64,000 nucleotides of DNA, from the NCBI RefSeq assembly GCF_965262965.1, contig NZ_OZ253573.1, forward strand, positions 2,294,001 through 2,358,000, read 5' to 3'. The translations under genes and the position numbers were made by a program. Every line of letters starts with the position of its first letter. Positions within the stretch are counted from its first letter, which is position 1. The notes beneath the pieces are model-generated. The model saw only the letters and a list, made by a program, of their open reading frames with translations. It was not told where the DNA came from and made no database searches. This document shows positions 52,773 to 61,900 of the stretch, one piece after another. This DNA is from Poriferisodalis sp965262965. Its GTDB lineage: Bacteria; Actinomycetota; Acidimicrobiia; Acidimicrobiales; Poriferisodalaceae.

Positions 52773-53238
52773 ACGCCCGAAGGGCACTCAGCCGAAGCGC
52801 TCGAAACAGCACGGCCCCCGCCCAAGCGCAACGCCGCCAGGCCCTGACAACGCTGCCCTCTCGTGGCGGTTCTCGACGCTGGACCGTACTTACCCTCAAC
52901 AGGGCGGCTGGAGCGCAATAGACGATGCCGACCTGCGCCGAATCGTTGACCGTGTCTCGGCGTTGGACGACAGGTCCATGACGCAGGTCCTTGTCGGATC
53001 GTCCACATCTCAGCGCGATTTCACGGTCTACGACCAAACGACAATCGACCGCGGCTTCAGCGCAGACGCGAAACGGCAACTGGCCAACTAAGAACGAGAC
53101 GACGCGACCGAGATCGCAAGGATCCGAATCGGCAGCGCCAAACGGCTCTACGCAGTTAGGACGCCCCGAGGCATCTTCGAAATGCTGTGGTGGGACCCGA
53201 ATCACGAGATCTACCCAACCGAACCACGCAATACCTGA
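52765..53238 (+). pseudogene. Panacea-linked toxin with in-frame stop
   Basis: The first 108 codons (AKRPKGTQPKRSKQHGPRPS, LDRTYPQQGGWSAIDDADLR, RIVDRVSALDDRSMTQVLVG) end at a TAA at 53089-53091. Reading through in the same frame continues without another stop for 48 codons, ERDDATEIARIRIGSAKRLY and then FEMLWWDPNHEIYPTEPRNT, ending at 53238. The WWDPNHEIYP ending is typical of proteins encoded beside Panacea antitoxins. So a single nonsense change, or a sequencing error, splits a 157-codon toxin. Confidence 0.75.
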
Positions 53239-53345
53239 TCCACTGAAGATACGGCTCAACCGGCGCCGTCTCCACTGGCGGCCGCTAGGAAGAGAATCTC
53301 GCCGTTCTCGGAGCAATGGGTCCTGATGTCCCTCTGAAAACCATG

Positions 53346-53765
53346 TCACTCCACCCGCTCGGCCGGGGCGGACCCAGGCCGTCCCGCGTCGGCGAGGAAC
53401 TCGGCAAAGCGCAGCACCTGCTCCTTGTCGTGATCCGACAGCACCCTGGTCACCTGCAACAAGGGTGCGTCGGCGTCAAGTTCAGTGCCTTCCTCCCCAA
53501 GAAGCCACGCCACGGGGCGACGGTACAGACGGCCGAGGCGCCTGAGCTCAAGCGACGAGACCCGACGCTTCCCGGACTCAATCGCCGACACGCTTGCTCG
53601 GGGAATGTCCAGCGCAGTTGCAACATCCGCCTGCACCAGACCGATGTGCTCGCGCGCAAACCGCAGGCGCCGCGCCAGCGCCATCTCTGCGTCCTCGTCG
53701 GAACCAGGCTCATCGGTTTTCGTGACCCGTTTTCTCACGTTGATGTCGCCTGATATGACATACAT
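53346..53765 (-). CDS. XRE-family regulator, leaderless
   Basis: 139 residues. HTH_3 domain at ~30-85 (ARRLRFAREHIGLVQADVAT, IPRASVSAIESGKRRVSSLE) and a tail (LSDHDKEQVLRFAEFLADAG). The ATG at 53765 lies in a 20-bp palindrome and 7 bases after TAATAT, so the mRNA is probably leaderless and self-repressed; GTG 53738 is the alternative. A C-terminal fragment of a paralogue is at 58468-58611. No toxin partner of its own is adjacent; it is convergent with the broken Panacea toxin. Confidence 0.8.
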   Translation of the reverse strand: MYVISGDINVRKRVTKTDEPGSDEDAEMALARRLRFAREHIGLVQADVATALDIPRASVSAIESGKRRVSSLELRRLGRLYRRPVAWLLGEEGTELDADAPLLQVTRVLSDHDKEQVLRFAEFLADAGRPGSAPAERVE

Positions 53766-53772
53766 GTCATAT
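53753..53772. promoter_or_regulatory. Palindromic operator over the XRE start codon
   Basis: ATATGACAT-AC-ATGTCATAT: perfect 9-bp arms. It covers the start codon and the end of the -10 box TAATAT, and a further TGACAT half-site follows at 53777-53782. Position and symmetry fit autorepression. Confidence 0.65.
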
Positions 53773-53976
53773 TATCTGACATCTGCTGCCAAGCGGTCCG
53801 GTTCCTACTCCGGCAGTGCGGACCAAGAGGCTCGCTGGGCCGTTGTCCGAATCGGGGATGCACGCTGGCCAAGCTCCAAGTCAGGGACTCGACAGCAACG
53901 GCAGGCCATACCGCTCCTGTTCGCTGACACGTCGAGTTGACCGCGTTCGCTCGCGATTCGATTCCCTGTGGTCAGT

Positions 53977-55239
53977 TCAGATGTACCGGTTGAGGTGCAA
54001 TCGAAGCTCCTCCACGCTCAGCGTACGGTCCTTGGGTCGATGGAGCATTGCGTGGCAGTTAGGGCACACGGGTCGCAAGTCCTTGATAGGGACGAGCCGG
54101 TACTCGGGGTTGCCGGCGATCTCGTGCAGCGGCGTGACGTGATGCACGTGCATGAAGCCTCGGCCGAGTTCGCCGTAGCGCTCCTCGAAGTCAAGGCCGC
54201 ACACCTGGCATGTGCGCCCGTAGTGCTTCAGGCACTCCGCGCGGGCCCATCTGCTGCGCTCATACCGGTTCACCTCAGCACGACTGATCGCACCTTCCGG
54301 CACCGTCTGGCCGCCGGGAACTCGCACCCCTGCCTCGTCACCTGAGAGCGAAGGGGACTGCCCGAGCAGTTCCTGCCAGGCCCGTTTGAGCGAAGCTGCT
54401 TCTTCGTCGGAGAGCCGCTGGCCGGATCCTCTAGGTGCGAACTCGAAGAACCTCGGTGCGATGGAGCTACGGAGCAGCTCGACCGGCAGGCAATCCTCGG
54501 CTGCCACCCAGTGCTCCCATTCGACATCGATCCAATTCGTCCCATCGGCAGAATCCTCGTAGACCTCGCTAGCGGCCGTGCCGCTCGCGATGATTCCGCC
54601 CCCGGCGCCGTGCAGAAACAAGACCAGATCATCACCCTCGCTGATGCCGCCTATGCGTGAACCCGTCGACCACCAGCCATCTGATGTGACTTCGCCTTCG
54701 GTTGACTGGATCTTGTCCAGCCAATAGCCCCGATGCTCAACCAGCTCGGCAGAACTCATGTCCTGCGGCCGAGGGCTCCACGTGAGTACAAACATCGGAC
54801 GCTGCGGTGTGCCATGCGAATCGCTCCCGTCGCCACCGAGCGACGCGACCGCTTCGGACAATGAGATGCTCCCCTCAGCGGCTCCAGCTACTCCATGCGC
54901 TGCGAGCGCTCGCAGGCCCGTGTCGAGCTTCTTGAGCACACGTCGGGCGCCGTCGCGCACTTGCGCGCTCACCGGATTGCCGAGCGCATCAACGCCCCTC
55001 GCATGGCGACCGGCAATCGCACGAGCCTCGATGCAGCGGCTCACGGTCATTCCCCAGTCACGGTCCCGATGGCCGGAGTCCCAAATGAGGTTCGCGATCG
55101 CCGCCGCCTCAGGGTGACTCGGCCAGATTGAGCCCAGCGGCAACACCACATACGGCACGGAGCCATCGTCAGGGAACGCGACACTGAACCGCGCGGGTCT
55201 CGAGGATGAGCTTGGCATCGTGCCAACGTAGTGACGCAT
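53977..55239 (-). CDS. HNH endonuclease with central EVE-like domain
   Basis: 420 residues (ATG 55218 is another possible start). Residues ~148-265 (MFVLTWSPRPQDMSSAELVE, GISEGDDLVLFLHGAGGGII, TNWIDVEWEHWVAAEDCLPV) resemble an EVE/PUA-type modified-base reader. The C-terminus is an HNH nuclease: CQVCGLDFEERYG, MHVHHVTPLHEI, DLRPVCPNCHAMLHR. Reader plus HNH is the layout of modification-dependent (type IV) restriction enzymes. The EVE assignment is by pattern only; the HNH is clear. The N-terminal ~140 residues are unassigned. It is monocistronic. Confidence 0.78.
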   Translation of the reverse strand: MRHYVGTMPSSSSRPARFSVAFPDDGSVPYVVLPLGSIWPSHPEAAAIANLIWDSGHRDRDWGMTVSRCIEARAIAGRHARGVDALGNPVSAQVRDGARRVLKKLDTGLRALAAHGVAGAAEGSISLSEAVASLGGDGSDSHGTPQRPMFVLTWSPRPQDMSSAELVEHRGYWLDKIQSTEGEVTSDGWWSTGSRIGGISEGDDLVLFLHGAGGGIIASGTAASEVYEDSADGTNWIDVEWEHWVAAEDCLPVELLRSSIAPRFFEFAPRGSGQRLSDEEAASLKRAWQELLGQSPSLSGDEAGVRVPGGQTVPEGAISRAEVNRYERSRWARAECLKHYGRTCQVCGLDFEERYGELGRGFMHVHHVTPLHEIAGNPEYRLVPIKDLRPVCPNCHAMLHRPKDRTLSVEELRLHLNRYI

Positions 55240-55425
55240 GGCTCACGAATCACTCTCCCGAAGATGCATCGCGGCCTGAGGCAGGTGCACCCGCGAGTTC
55301 GCGCTTGTCGACCGATACAGTGCAACTCGCCACAGATGAGTTACATCTGAGGAATTACACCGCGGTAACTGGTGGGAACCGACCGATGTCAGTTCCAGCA
55401 CCGGTGGACTACGAAAGGAATTGAC

Positions 55426-55608
55426 ATGGGCAAGCTCCAGAAGCCAGGTGAAACGCCTTCACGTCCTGGCGAATACGAAGAACGCGGCCCGCGTGGGGGT
55501 CAGATCAGTGATCCTCGACAGGTCACGATTGAAGAGGGGGACAAGCCCCTCCCTCCCACCTCAGAGTCCGGCCACAAGTGGGAGCGAACAGGCCCGCCGA
55601 GGCCCTGA
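55426..55608 (+). CDS. YjzC-like small protein
   Basis: 60 residues from ATG 55426 with AAAGGAA upstream: begins MGKLQKPGETPSRPGEYEER, then GGQISDPRQVTIEEGDKPLP, ending HKWERTGPPRP. The GE-x-P-x-x-G-x-Y start and EGDxxPP block match YjzC-family proteins, whose function is unknown. It has its own 5' region and lies between two minus-strand genes. Confidence 0.7.
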   Translation: MGKLQKPGETPSRPGEYEERGPRGGQISDPRQVTIEEGDKPLPPTSESGHKWERTGPPRP

Positions 55609-55624
55609 CCAGCCGCCCATATTC

Positions 55625-56707
55625 CTACGATCGCTGATCGGTAGTACAGCGAGTGATCGGTTGATGGTCCACGGCACCTATCTCGATTGGCGGATGCGCG
55701 CTACCAACTGACGGCTGCTGCAGGTTCCTGATCGGCTCCGCAAAGACACGGCGCAGTTCGCCCAGCGTTTCGATGGCCCAAGCCCGATACCTCGGCCAGC
55801 TTTCGCGATCAGCCGGATCGACGGGGTCGAGGTAGGCGGCGACCCGCGATGCTCTTGCGTTCTCGATGGGCTCCCATCGAAGCGCTAGATCGCACGACAC
55901 CTCAATCTCAGCACGGCGGGCCTCCATCAAAGGCAGGACCGACTCTCCGTCGTCGATGTACACCTCAGCCCGGAGGCTGTAGTTCGTGGCACCTGTTGGA
56001 TAGGAGAAGCTCAGCAGATAGCGGACACCACTGCGGCCGGTGGGGAAGCTCATCCAGTTGACGGGTTGCGGGGTCTGGGCGTTGCTCCAACCAGGGTGCG
56101 CTTGGTGGAAAGCGGGAAGGAACTCAGCCCACCAGTCGGCATAGCCGGCGTTCCACGCGGACACGGTCTTGGACGCTGCGCGTGCGCTGCGCGAGAAGTC
56201 GTCTGGCTCCACAACGACGTTCAACTGCACTGCGGCTGGCGAGTCGCCGATGCGAACTGCGTGGACCTCGATCCCGAAGAAGCCGCTTCCCTCGCCTGAC
56301 AGCGAATTCAGCCAATTCAGTGCGGAGCGATGCTCGGGGCGGAACGACTTCGCGACCAGCACGGCCCAGTGCGCTTCCAGCCCGGCGGCGTAGGTGATCA
56401 GCTTGCCCAGGTGGTCGTGGTCGGTGGGCTCAAGCAGGTTCTCGACGACGAGACGGTGGCCGGTGTTCGCATCCCGGTACACGACATCAGCCGAGAACGG
56501 CCCGACAGCGACCTCGTCTCCTTCCAGTTCCAGATCCATCTGGAGCGCCTTGCCGAGATGATCCGGGTGCGCCGCCAGCCACGGCGTGAAGTCTCTGGCC
56601 TCGTCTGGCCACACGTCGCGCAACGGCACATCTTCAAGCGACGCAACATGAACCACAGCACTCGTCTCCTCGTGCGGACCGGCTAGAGCGAGAACGGTAG
56701 AGACCAC
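55625..56707 (-). CDS. DUF4268 protein with PD-(D/E)xK-like N-terminus
   Basis: 360 residues. The N-terminal half has GPFSADVVYRD, RLVVENLLEPTDHDHLGKLI and TYAAGLEAHWAVLVA, a restriction-fold pattern (Asp, then Glu-Asn, then a conserved TDHDHLG helix). The C-terminal DUF4268 has SAWNAGYADWWAEFLPAF and LRWEPIENARASRVAAYLD. It is probably a nuclease of unknown target. Its C-terminal tail of ~25 residues after AEPIRNLQQ lacks resemblance and is absent in the fragment at 25774-26085, so the native stop may have been lost. Confidence 0.78.
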   Translation of the reverse strand: MVSTVLALAGPHEETSAVVHVASLEDVPLRDVWPDEARDFTPWLAAHPDHLGKALQMDLELEGDEVAVGPFSADVVYRDANTGHRLVVENLLEPTDHDHLGKLITYAAGLEAHWAVLVAKSFRPEHRSALNWLNSLSGEGSGFFGIEVHAVRIGDSPAAVQLNVVVEPDDFSRSARAASKTVSAWNAGYADWWAEFLPAFHQAHPGWSNAQTPQPVNWMSFPTGRSGVRYLLSFSYPTGATNYSLRAEVYIDDGESVLPLMEARRAEIEVSCDLALRWEPIENARASRVAAYLDPVDPADRESWPRYRAWAIETLGELRRVFAEPIRNLQQPSVGSAHPPIEIGAVDHQPITRCTTDQRS

Positions 56708-56785
56708 CTGGTCGGGTCTCGGGGGCTGAGAAACGCTGCGCCGCTATCACCGACCGGCTGAAGACAGCGCTAGGTAATGCCAGCG

Positions 56786-56965
56786 TCAGCGCTTCTCGAT
56801 GTCCTCTGTTCGGTCCCGAGATCTCACGTAGCGCTCAAAGGTCTCTTGAGCGACTCGGCGCCCGAATTCGCGCGGATCCTCGGGCCTGTTCAGCCCCGGG
56901 CGGACCCTGATCGCCCGCGACCGCGCGAGTTCCTGTCGTATGTCGTTATCGGGCGTCCGTGTCAT
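56786..56965 (-). CDS. Small charged protein, last gene of the Ntn-like operon
   Basis: 59 residues: MTRTPDNDIRQELARSRAIR, then RPEDPREFGRRVAQETFERY and a charged end. GGAGGA lies 6 bases before the ATG, a strong ribosome site, and the ATG overlaps the stop of the preceding microprotein (ATGA). Codon bias is coding-like. The function is unknown. Confidence 0.6.
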   Translation of the reverse strand: MTRTPDNDIRQELARSRAIRVRPGLNRPEDPREFGRRVAQETFERYVRSRDRTEDIEKR

Positions 56966-57090
56966 GGTGCTCCTCCTAGTGTGCCAGAACCTCGAAGTTG
57001 GCGGTCACGCTCGAAGTACCGGTGGTTCAGATCCGGGTCGAAATAGTGTTTCCGCTTGATCCACACGAGGCCGTCACCTTTCGAGATCAC
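56962..57090 (-). CDS. Microprotein between the Ntn-like gene and the last small gene
   Basis: 42 residues from GTG 57090: MISKGDGLVWIKRKHYFDPD, then LNHRYFERDRQLRGSG. It starts 20 bases after the stop of the 388-residue protein and overlaps the next gene by 3 bases. It is short, and the start is uncertain, but its tight fit between two genes and aromatic/basic content make it a plausible real gene. Confidence 0.45.
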   Translation of the reverse strand: MISKGDGLVWIKRKHYFDPDLNHRYFERDRQLRGSGTLGGAP

Positions 57091-57110
57091 GGCGACGTCG
57101 ATGGGGCCGC

Positions 57111-58277
57111 CTACAGTCTCAGCCCCGGCGTCACCCTTCGCTTGAACGAGGTGAGGTTGACAAGCGCCTCGGCCATCTCGGCTAGCTCTTCTTTGGGCAG
57201 CACTTCCACGACCGACATGATCGGTCCCGAATTGTTGTGCTCCAGGAACTCGTCCAGCAGGTTCCCAAAGTGGTCGGTGATCCCGGCGCGAGCCTCCTGC
57301 ATGGCGTGCCGCAACTGTCCGTAAACCGCTGCTGGGAGTGCGTCCTCGACCACGTCGCAGAAGTGCTCGGTGAGCAGTGTGATCGTCTCGTGGACGAACC
57401 CGTTAAGCGCCACACGAAAGCCCGGGTGCACGCCATCCATGAACGTGGCCACCATGTCCTCCTGCGCGAACGGATAGATGCCTGCCGATTGGCTCCCGTC
57501 GATGCGGTCATGCCCGCCCGGACGCACTCGAACCCGGTTCGCGACGACACCGTCAAGGAGATAGTGCGAGAGCGCGGGGAAGATCTCTGACTCGCCGAAT
57601 CCTGCTATGACCACTCCTCCGCTTCCGGGTGATCGATCCGCGAGCCGCAACGACGTGCGTACAAGCACCCTTGCGCGTCGCACAACGCGACCATCTATCG
57701 GCAGGCCTCGAAATGCGGCGGCGACGAAGCCGGGCCAATCAGGCGCTGCGCTGCCGATCTCGCGCCCAACGATCGCAGCACTGAGCCCCTCGACGAGCGT
57801 GCCGCGCCCGAGCCGGTCAATCGTCGCATCGATTTGGCCAAGGATGCGCTCGATGACCACGGAGTCGTCCAGTTCTGTGCCATCGGCCGATGCTGCAACG
57901 ATTTCGTCGTCCACGATGTCGCGGATCATCTCAAGTTCCCAGCGTGCAGTCATCGCGACTCGCTCGAGTTGCTCGTCTCGGGTCACGTGCTGAGTCAGAT
58001 CCGAAAGGTGGTCGATGAAGTCGGCGGCGTACTCAGCAACGGTTTCGAAAGTCTTCGTGCCGGCTGCCTTTCGATACTCCTTCACAACCGTTTCCCATGG
58101 GATTGGACCAAAGGTCCCGGCACCATAGATCATCACTGCGACTGGTTCCACGGTCGACAGCGAGAACAGCTTGTTGGCGGTGTTGTAGATCTTGGGGCCT
58201 CGGCCTGCGACGGTGGCCGCGCTGTCCGCGGCGATGGCCACGGCTTCACGATTAAGGATCACAACCTCAGCTGTCAC
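57111..58277 (-). CDS. Proteasome-beta-like N-terminal-Thr (Ntn hydrolase-like) protein
   Basis: 388 residues from GTG 58277, giving M-TAEVVILNREAVAIAADSAA. After Met removal Thr is residue 1, and Asp is residue 17 in AADS, the spacing seen in proteasome beta subunits (Thr1, Asp17); candidate lysines follow at 28 and 35 (GPKIYNTANKLF). Then VAVMIYGAGTFGPIPWETVV, the S4-like part, and ~250 further residues, much longer than a simple beta subunit. Conserved late blocks include GGVVIAGFGESEIFP. Hydrolase activity is inferred. It is the first gene of an operon with two microproteins. I know no function for the family. Confidence 0.6.
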   Translation of the reverse strand: MTAEVVILNREAVAIAADSAATVAGRGPKIYNTANKLFSLSTVEPVAVMIYGAGTFGPIPWETVVKEYRKAAGTKTFETVAEYAADFIDHLSDLTQHVTRDEQLERVAMTARWELEMIRDIVDDEIVAASADGTELDDSVVIERILGQIDATIDRLGRGTLVEGLSAAIVGREIGSAAPDWPGFVAAAFRGLPIDGRVVRRARVLVRTSLRLADRSPGSGGVVIAGFGESEIFPALSHYLLDGVVANRVRVRPGGHDRIDGSQSAGIYPFAQEDMVATFMDGVHPGFRVALNGFVHETITLLTEHFCDVVEDALPAAVYGQLRHAMQEARAGITDHFGNLLDEFLEHNNSGPIMSVVEVLPKEELAEMAEALVNLTSFKRRVTPGLRL

Positions 58278-58467
58278 GAGCGCACCCTTCGACAGCGAAT
58301 CCTTACACCAAGCCGCCACAGGTATGCGAATGCGTTAGGTGGTTACATCGACACCGCGGCCATTGGCGGAGGCCAGAACGAGAGTCTCCACGTCCTCGCC
58401 GGTCTCGGAGTGGTCGGGCCGGGTGTCCCGAAGCGGCGGGTTACCCCGCCCGCTCGGCTCCGGAGGA

Positions 58468-58611
58468 TCATGGCCGGCCGGCGTCGGCGAGGAACTCGGC
58501 AAAGCGCAGCACCTGCTCCTTGTCGTGATCAGACAGCGCGTTGGTCACCCGCAACAAGGGCGCACCCACGTCGAGTTCAGCGCCTACCTCCCCGAGCAGG
58601 CAGAGGCACTC
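58468..58611 (-). pseudogene. C-terminal fragment of an XRE regulator
   Basis: It encodes CLLGEVGAELDVGAPLLRVT and then NALSDHDKEQVLRFAEFLAD, ending AGRP and stop. This matches the tail of the XRE protein at 53346-53765. The HTH part is missing. It shows that the regulator was once duplicated. Confidence 0.75.
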
Positions 58612-58713
58612 CGTCGTCTGCTCAACTGAGACCACGACCAAGGATGCTCAGCCGCCGAGAACCTCGCCTTGTCCGGCTGAGCGCGCCGAGCAGGTGCGGC
58701 GAGCGGTCTTGGA

Positions 58714-58911
58714 CTAGTCGTTGTCACCGAACAACTGCCGGCCCCCGATGTGTTCCTCACAGCCGTTCCGTGCCAGCCAGTCAGCGGCGTCCAGCAAGAT
58801 GTGCATTTCCTCATCGTTGATATGTCGAACGTCACGGTGCACATGGTGGCGCGCAATACGTCTCACAGCTTCGTGCAGGGGAAGCCCTTGGTAGCTGCGT
58901 TCGTTTGCCAT
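58714..58911 (-). CDS. Small hypothetical protein downstream of the helicase-nuclease
   Basis: 65 residues: MANERSYQGLPLHEAVRRIA, RHHVHRDVRHINDEEMHILL, then DAADWLARNGCEEH. It is helical and His/Arg-rich. It starts 67 bases after the giant gene's stop and may be its last operon member. The ribosome site is weak, so the start is uncertain. Confidence 0.45.
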   Translation of the reverse strand: MANERSYQGLPLHEAVRRIARHHVHRDVRHINDEEMHILLDAADWLARNGCEEHIGGRQLFGDND

Positions 58912-58978
58912 GTGGGAAAGTCTCGCGCTCCACCGGCACGTGCCAACGAGACTCTGTTTGCCGATGCGGAACTGGGCC

Positions 58979-61900
58979 TCAACTCCGGGCTTCGCGGATC
59001 GCGATCTCAAGGGCGGTGACGATCCTCTTGCCGCCCCGCCGAAAGCCCAGCTCGTCGATCATGGCTGCAATCATGCCGCTCTCGGTGCGCAGCAGGGTGT
59101 CCGACTCGATCCAGCGTGCGAGCGCGACGAGTTGATCGTGCCGATAGTCGGTGATGTTGTCGTAGCCAAGCGATCCACGACGAGGGACTGCCGGCCGAGG
59201 TGCCCGTTGGACTGGCGGCATCTCGGGCCGATCGGTTGTAGACGAGGGCCCGGTCATCGTCGGCCCGGTGCGAACTTGCCGCTGCGTCGCGCTGTTCGCG
59301 CCAGCTCCTATGCCTACGAACCCGTCGGAAGCACGGACAGCATTGCGCCAGGCAGCTTCGGCCTTGTCGAGTTCCGCTTCCCGGTCGTTGAACCATGAGG
59401 TCGACCAGATGCGATGGACGCGCCATCCCTTGCCTTCCAGCACCTCTTGGCGCAGCCGATCGGCGTCACGAGCTGTCGGTGTGGAGTGATACGTGGCGCC
59501 GTCGGCTTCGATGGCCAGCACCATCTGGCCGGGCTTGTCAGGGTGCGCGCACGCGAAGTCGATTCGGTATCCCGAGACCCCGTATTGAGGCGTCACCGGG
59601 ATCCCGCGGCGCTCGAGACCTTCCTTGACCGACAGTTCAAAGGGATTGAGCGGCACGTCATGAGCGCTTGCGCCGAGTACGCGACCTTCGGTGGCGGCGT
59701 ACTGCAGGTACTGCCGCAGGAGTTCGACGCCCTTCGCGGAGGAACGACCCGGTTCCATGTCGTGATGGCCGAATGACGACACGACGTCCACGCGTGATCG
59801 GGCTCGGGTCACGGCAACATTGAGCCGACGCTCCCCGCCTTCCTGATTCAGCGGACCGAAGCGGTACGGCAGCCGGCCGTTCGCATCCTTGTGGTATCCG
59901 ACGCTGAGAATGATGGCGTCGCGCTCGTCGCCCTGAACACGCTCGATGTTCTTCACGAAGAAGCGTTCATCGTTGGCTTCAGAGAAGAACTCGTCGAGCG
60001 CGGGGTCATTGAGGTCCCGCAACTCGCGCATGAGTGCATTTTCGATGGCGTCTGCATGCGCCTGGCCGAACGCGATGACACCAAGCGTCTCGTCGGGCGA
60101 GGTGCGAGCGTGGTCGAGCACCCGCTCAGCTACAAGCAGCGCTTCATCGGGATTCGACCGAGTGCCATTGACCTCGGCATGTGGCCGGAACGGAACCAGA
60201 TGGTGGGTCAGCGGACATTCCTTGGCGGACCCGGGGAATGCTGTCAACGACCCGCCGTAGATGTGCTCGTTCGAGAAAGCGATGAGCCGATCGTCGCGAC
60301 TGCGGTAGTGCCATGTGAGCATCGTGTCGCGCAAGAAGATGTCAGCGACTTCGAGCAGCGATTCGATGTCGTCTGTGGCAATCGGCGCCTCGTCGGCATC
60401 CGCGTCATCGTCATGCGTGCTTTCGCGGCCGAAGAACGCTGTGGGAGGCAGCTGACGACTGTCGCCGGCGATGACAGCTTGGGGAGCGCGGGCGAGGCTG
60501 CCGATGGCTTCGGCGGGAGGAATCTGGGAGGCCTCGTCAAACACGACGACATCGAAGATGTTCGCATCGGATGGAATCATCTCGGCCGTGAGCACCGGAG
60601 ACATGGTCCAGCAAGGTCGCAGCGCTGTCAGCACATGTGGTGCGCGTGCGAGCAGTTGGCGAATGCTCAAGTGACGGCGCTTCTTGCCGGCTTCGGTGCG
60701 GATCAACGTTGCTTCCTCAGGGTGCGCGTCCATCGCGGCAATCACGCTTTGGGCGATACGGCGACGCAGGCGCATCGGTGCCACGTTCAGGTGCTGCCGG
60801 TCGAACTGTGCAAATTCGTCGCGGACCCGCGTCGCGCGATCGCTGTCGAATCCGGACAGCCGCGGGTCGGTGAAGCTCAAGTCCTCCAACACCCGGGACA
60901 GCCAGGCGTGCTCGACAGCGCGGGCAGCCATGTGAGCCGGGTATGAGTTGCCGGCTTGCTCAAGAAGCGACATCACCTCGGCGATGCGAAAGCCGGACTC
61001 GAGCTCGCGTATCCGCGGCAGCTTCTGGGCGACATCGGAACTCGATGCCAAGCGGTCGAGCGTTTCGGCCAGCGCCGGCACCGGCTTAGCCGTCGTGTCG
61101 CTCTCGGTCAGAAGCCCGTATTTCTGCAGCGATGCGAGGCTCTCGGCCGCCGCCGTGACCCCGTCGATCGCGTCGTCGAGACCCTGCGGTACTCGGGGCA
61201 GGCCCTCCGCTGAGAACTCCGACCACGCTGTGAGATGCTTCCCCACTTGTTCCAACGTGTCGAGCGCGTCTATGGGCGACAGATCCCCCGACTCGCGCAG
61301 CGTTGTGGCGACCGACTCGCGCGCTCTTCGATAGGCGCCGGAGAACAGCCGTGCGCTGGCGCGCGCCATCCCCGACTTCCGTGCCGACGCCAGCGAGCTC
61401 CGCAACTCGGATACATCCAATGCGTACAGGTCGTCGCTGAACCGCTCAAGCGTCTGCCTGATGTCGGCGAGCGAATCCAACGCATCGCGCCATTGTGCAT
61501 AGGCGTCCGGAAGGGCGGCCCCGATTTCGTCGAGACAGGCCTCGATCGCACTGCGAGCTGCAGGCAGCCGATCAAGGGCAAGGCCCCGAACGAGTTCAAA
61601 GGCAGCTTGCGCCTCTTGAGTCGTTTCGATGGTGCTTCTTGACCATTCCGGGTGCGAAGTCGGCAGATCATGTCCGGCAAGGTCGACCCACTCGGTGATG
61701 TCGTGGCTGAGTTGCTCAAAGCTCTCGCGATCGATGCCGTTCGCCGAATCGGACGACAACCGCGACGGGGTATGTGCCTCAACAGGAACGCCGAGCAGGC
61801 GCTGGCGCATTTCGAACACGCTGAGGTTCCACGGTGCGCGTTGGTCGTGCACGGCGGCCTTGTCGGCAAGAAGTTCGCCCCGGCGGTCTTGCAGGCGACT

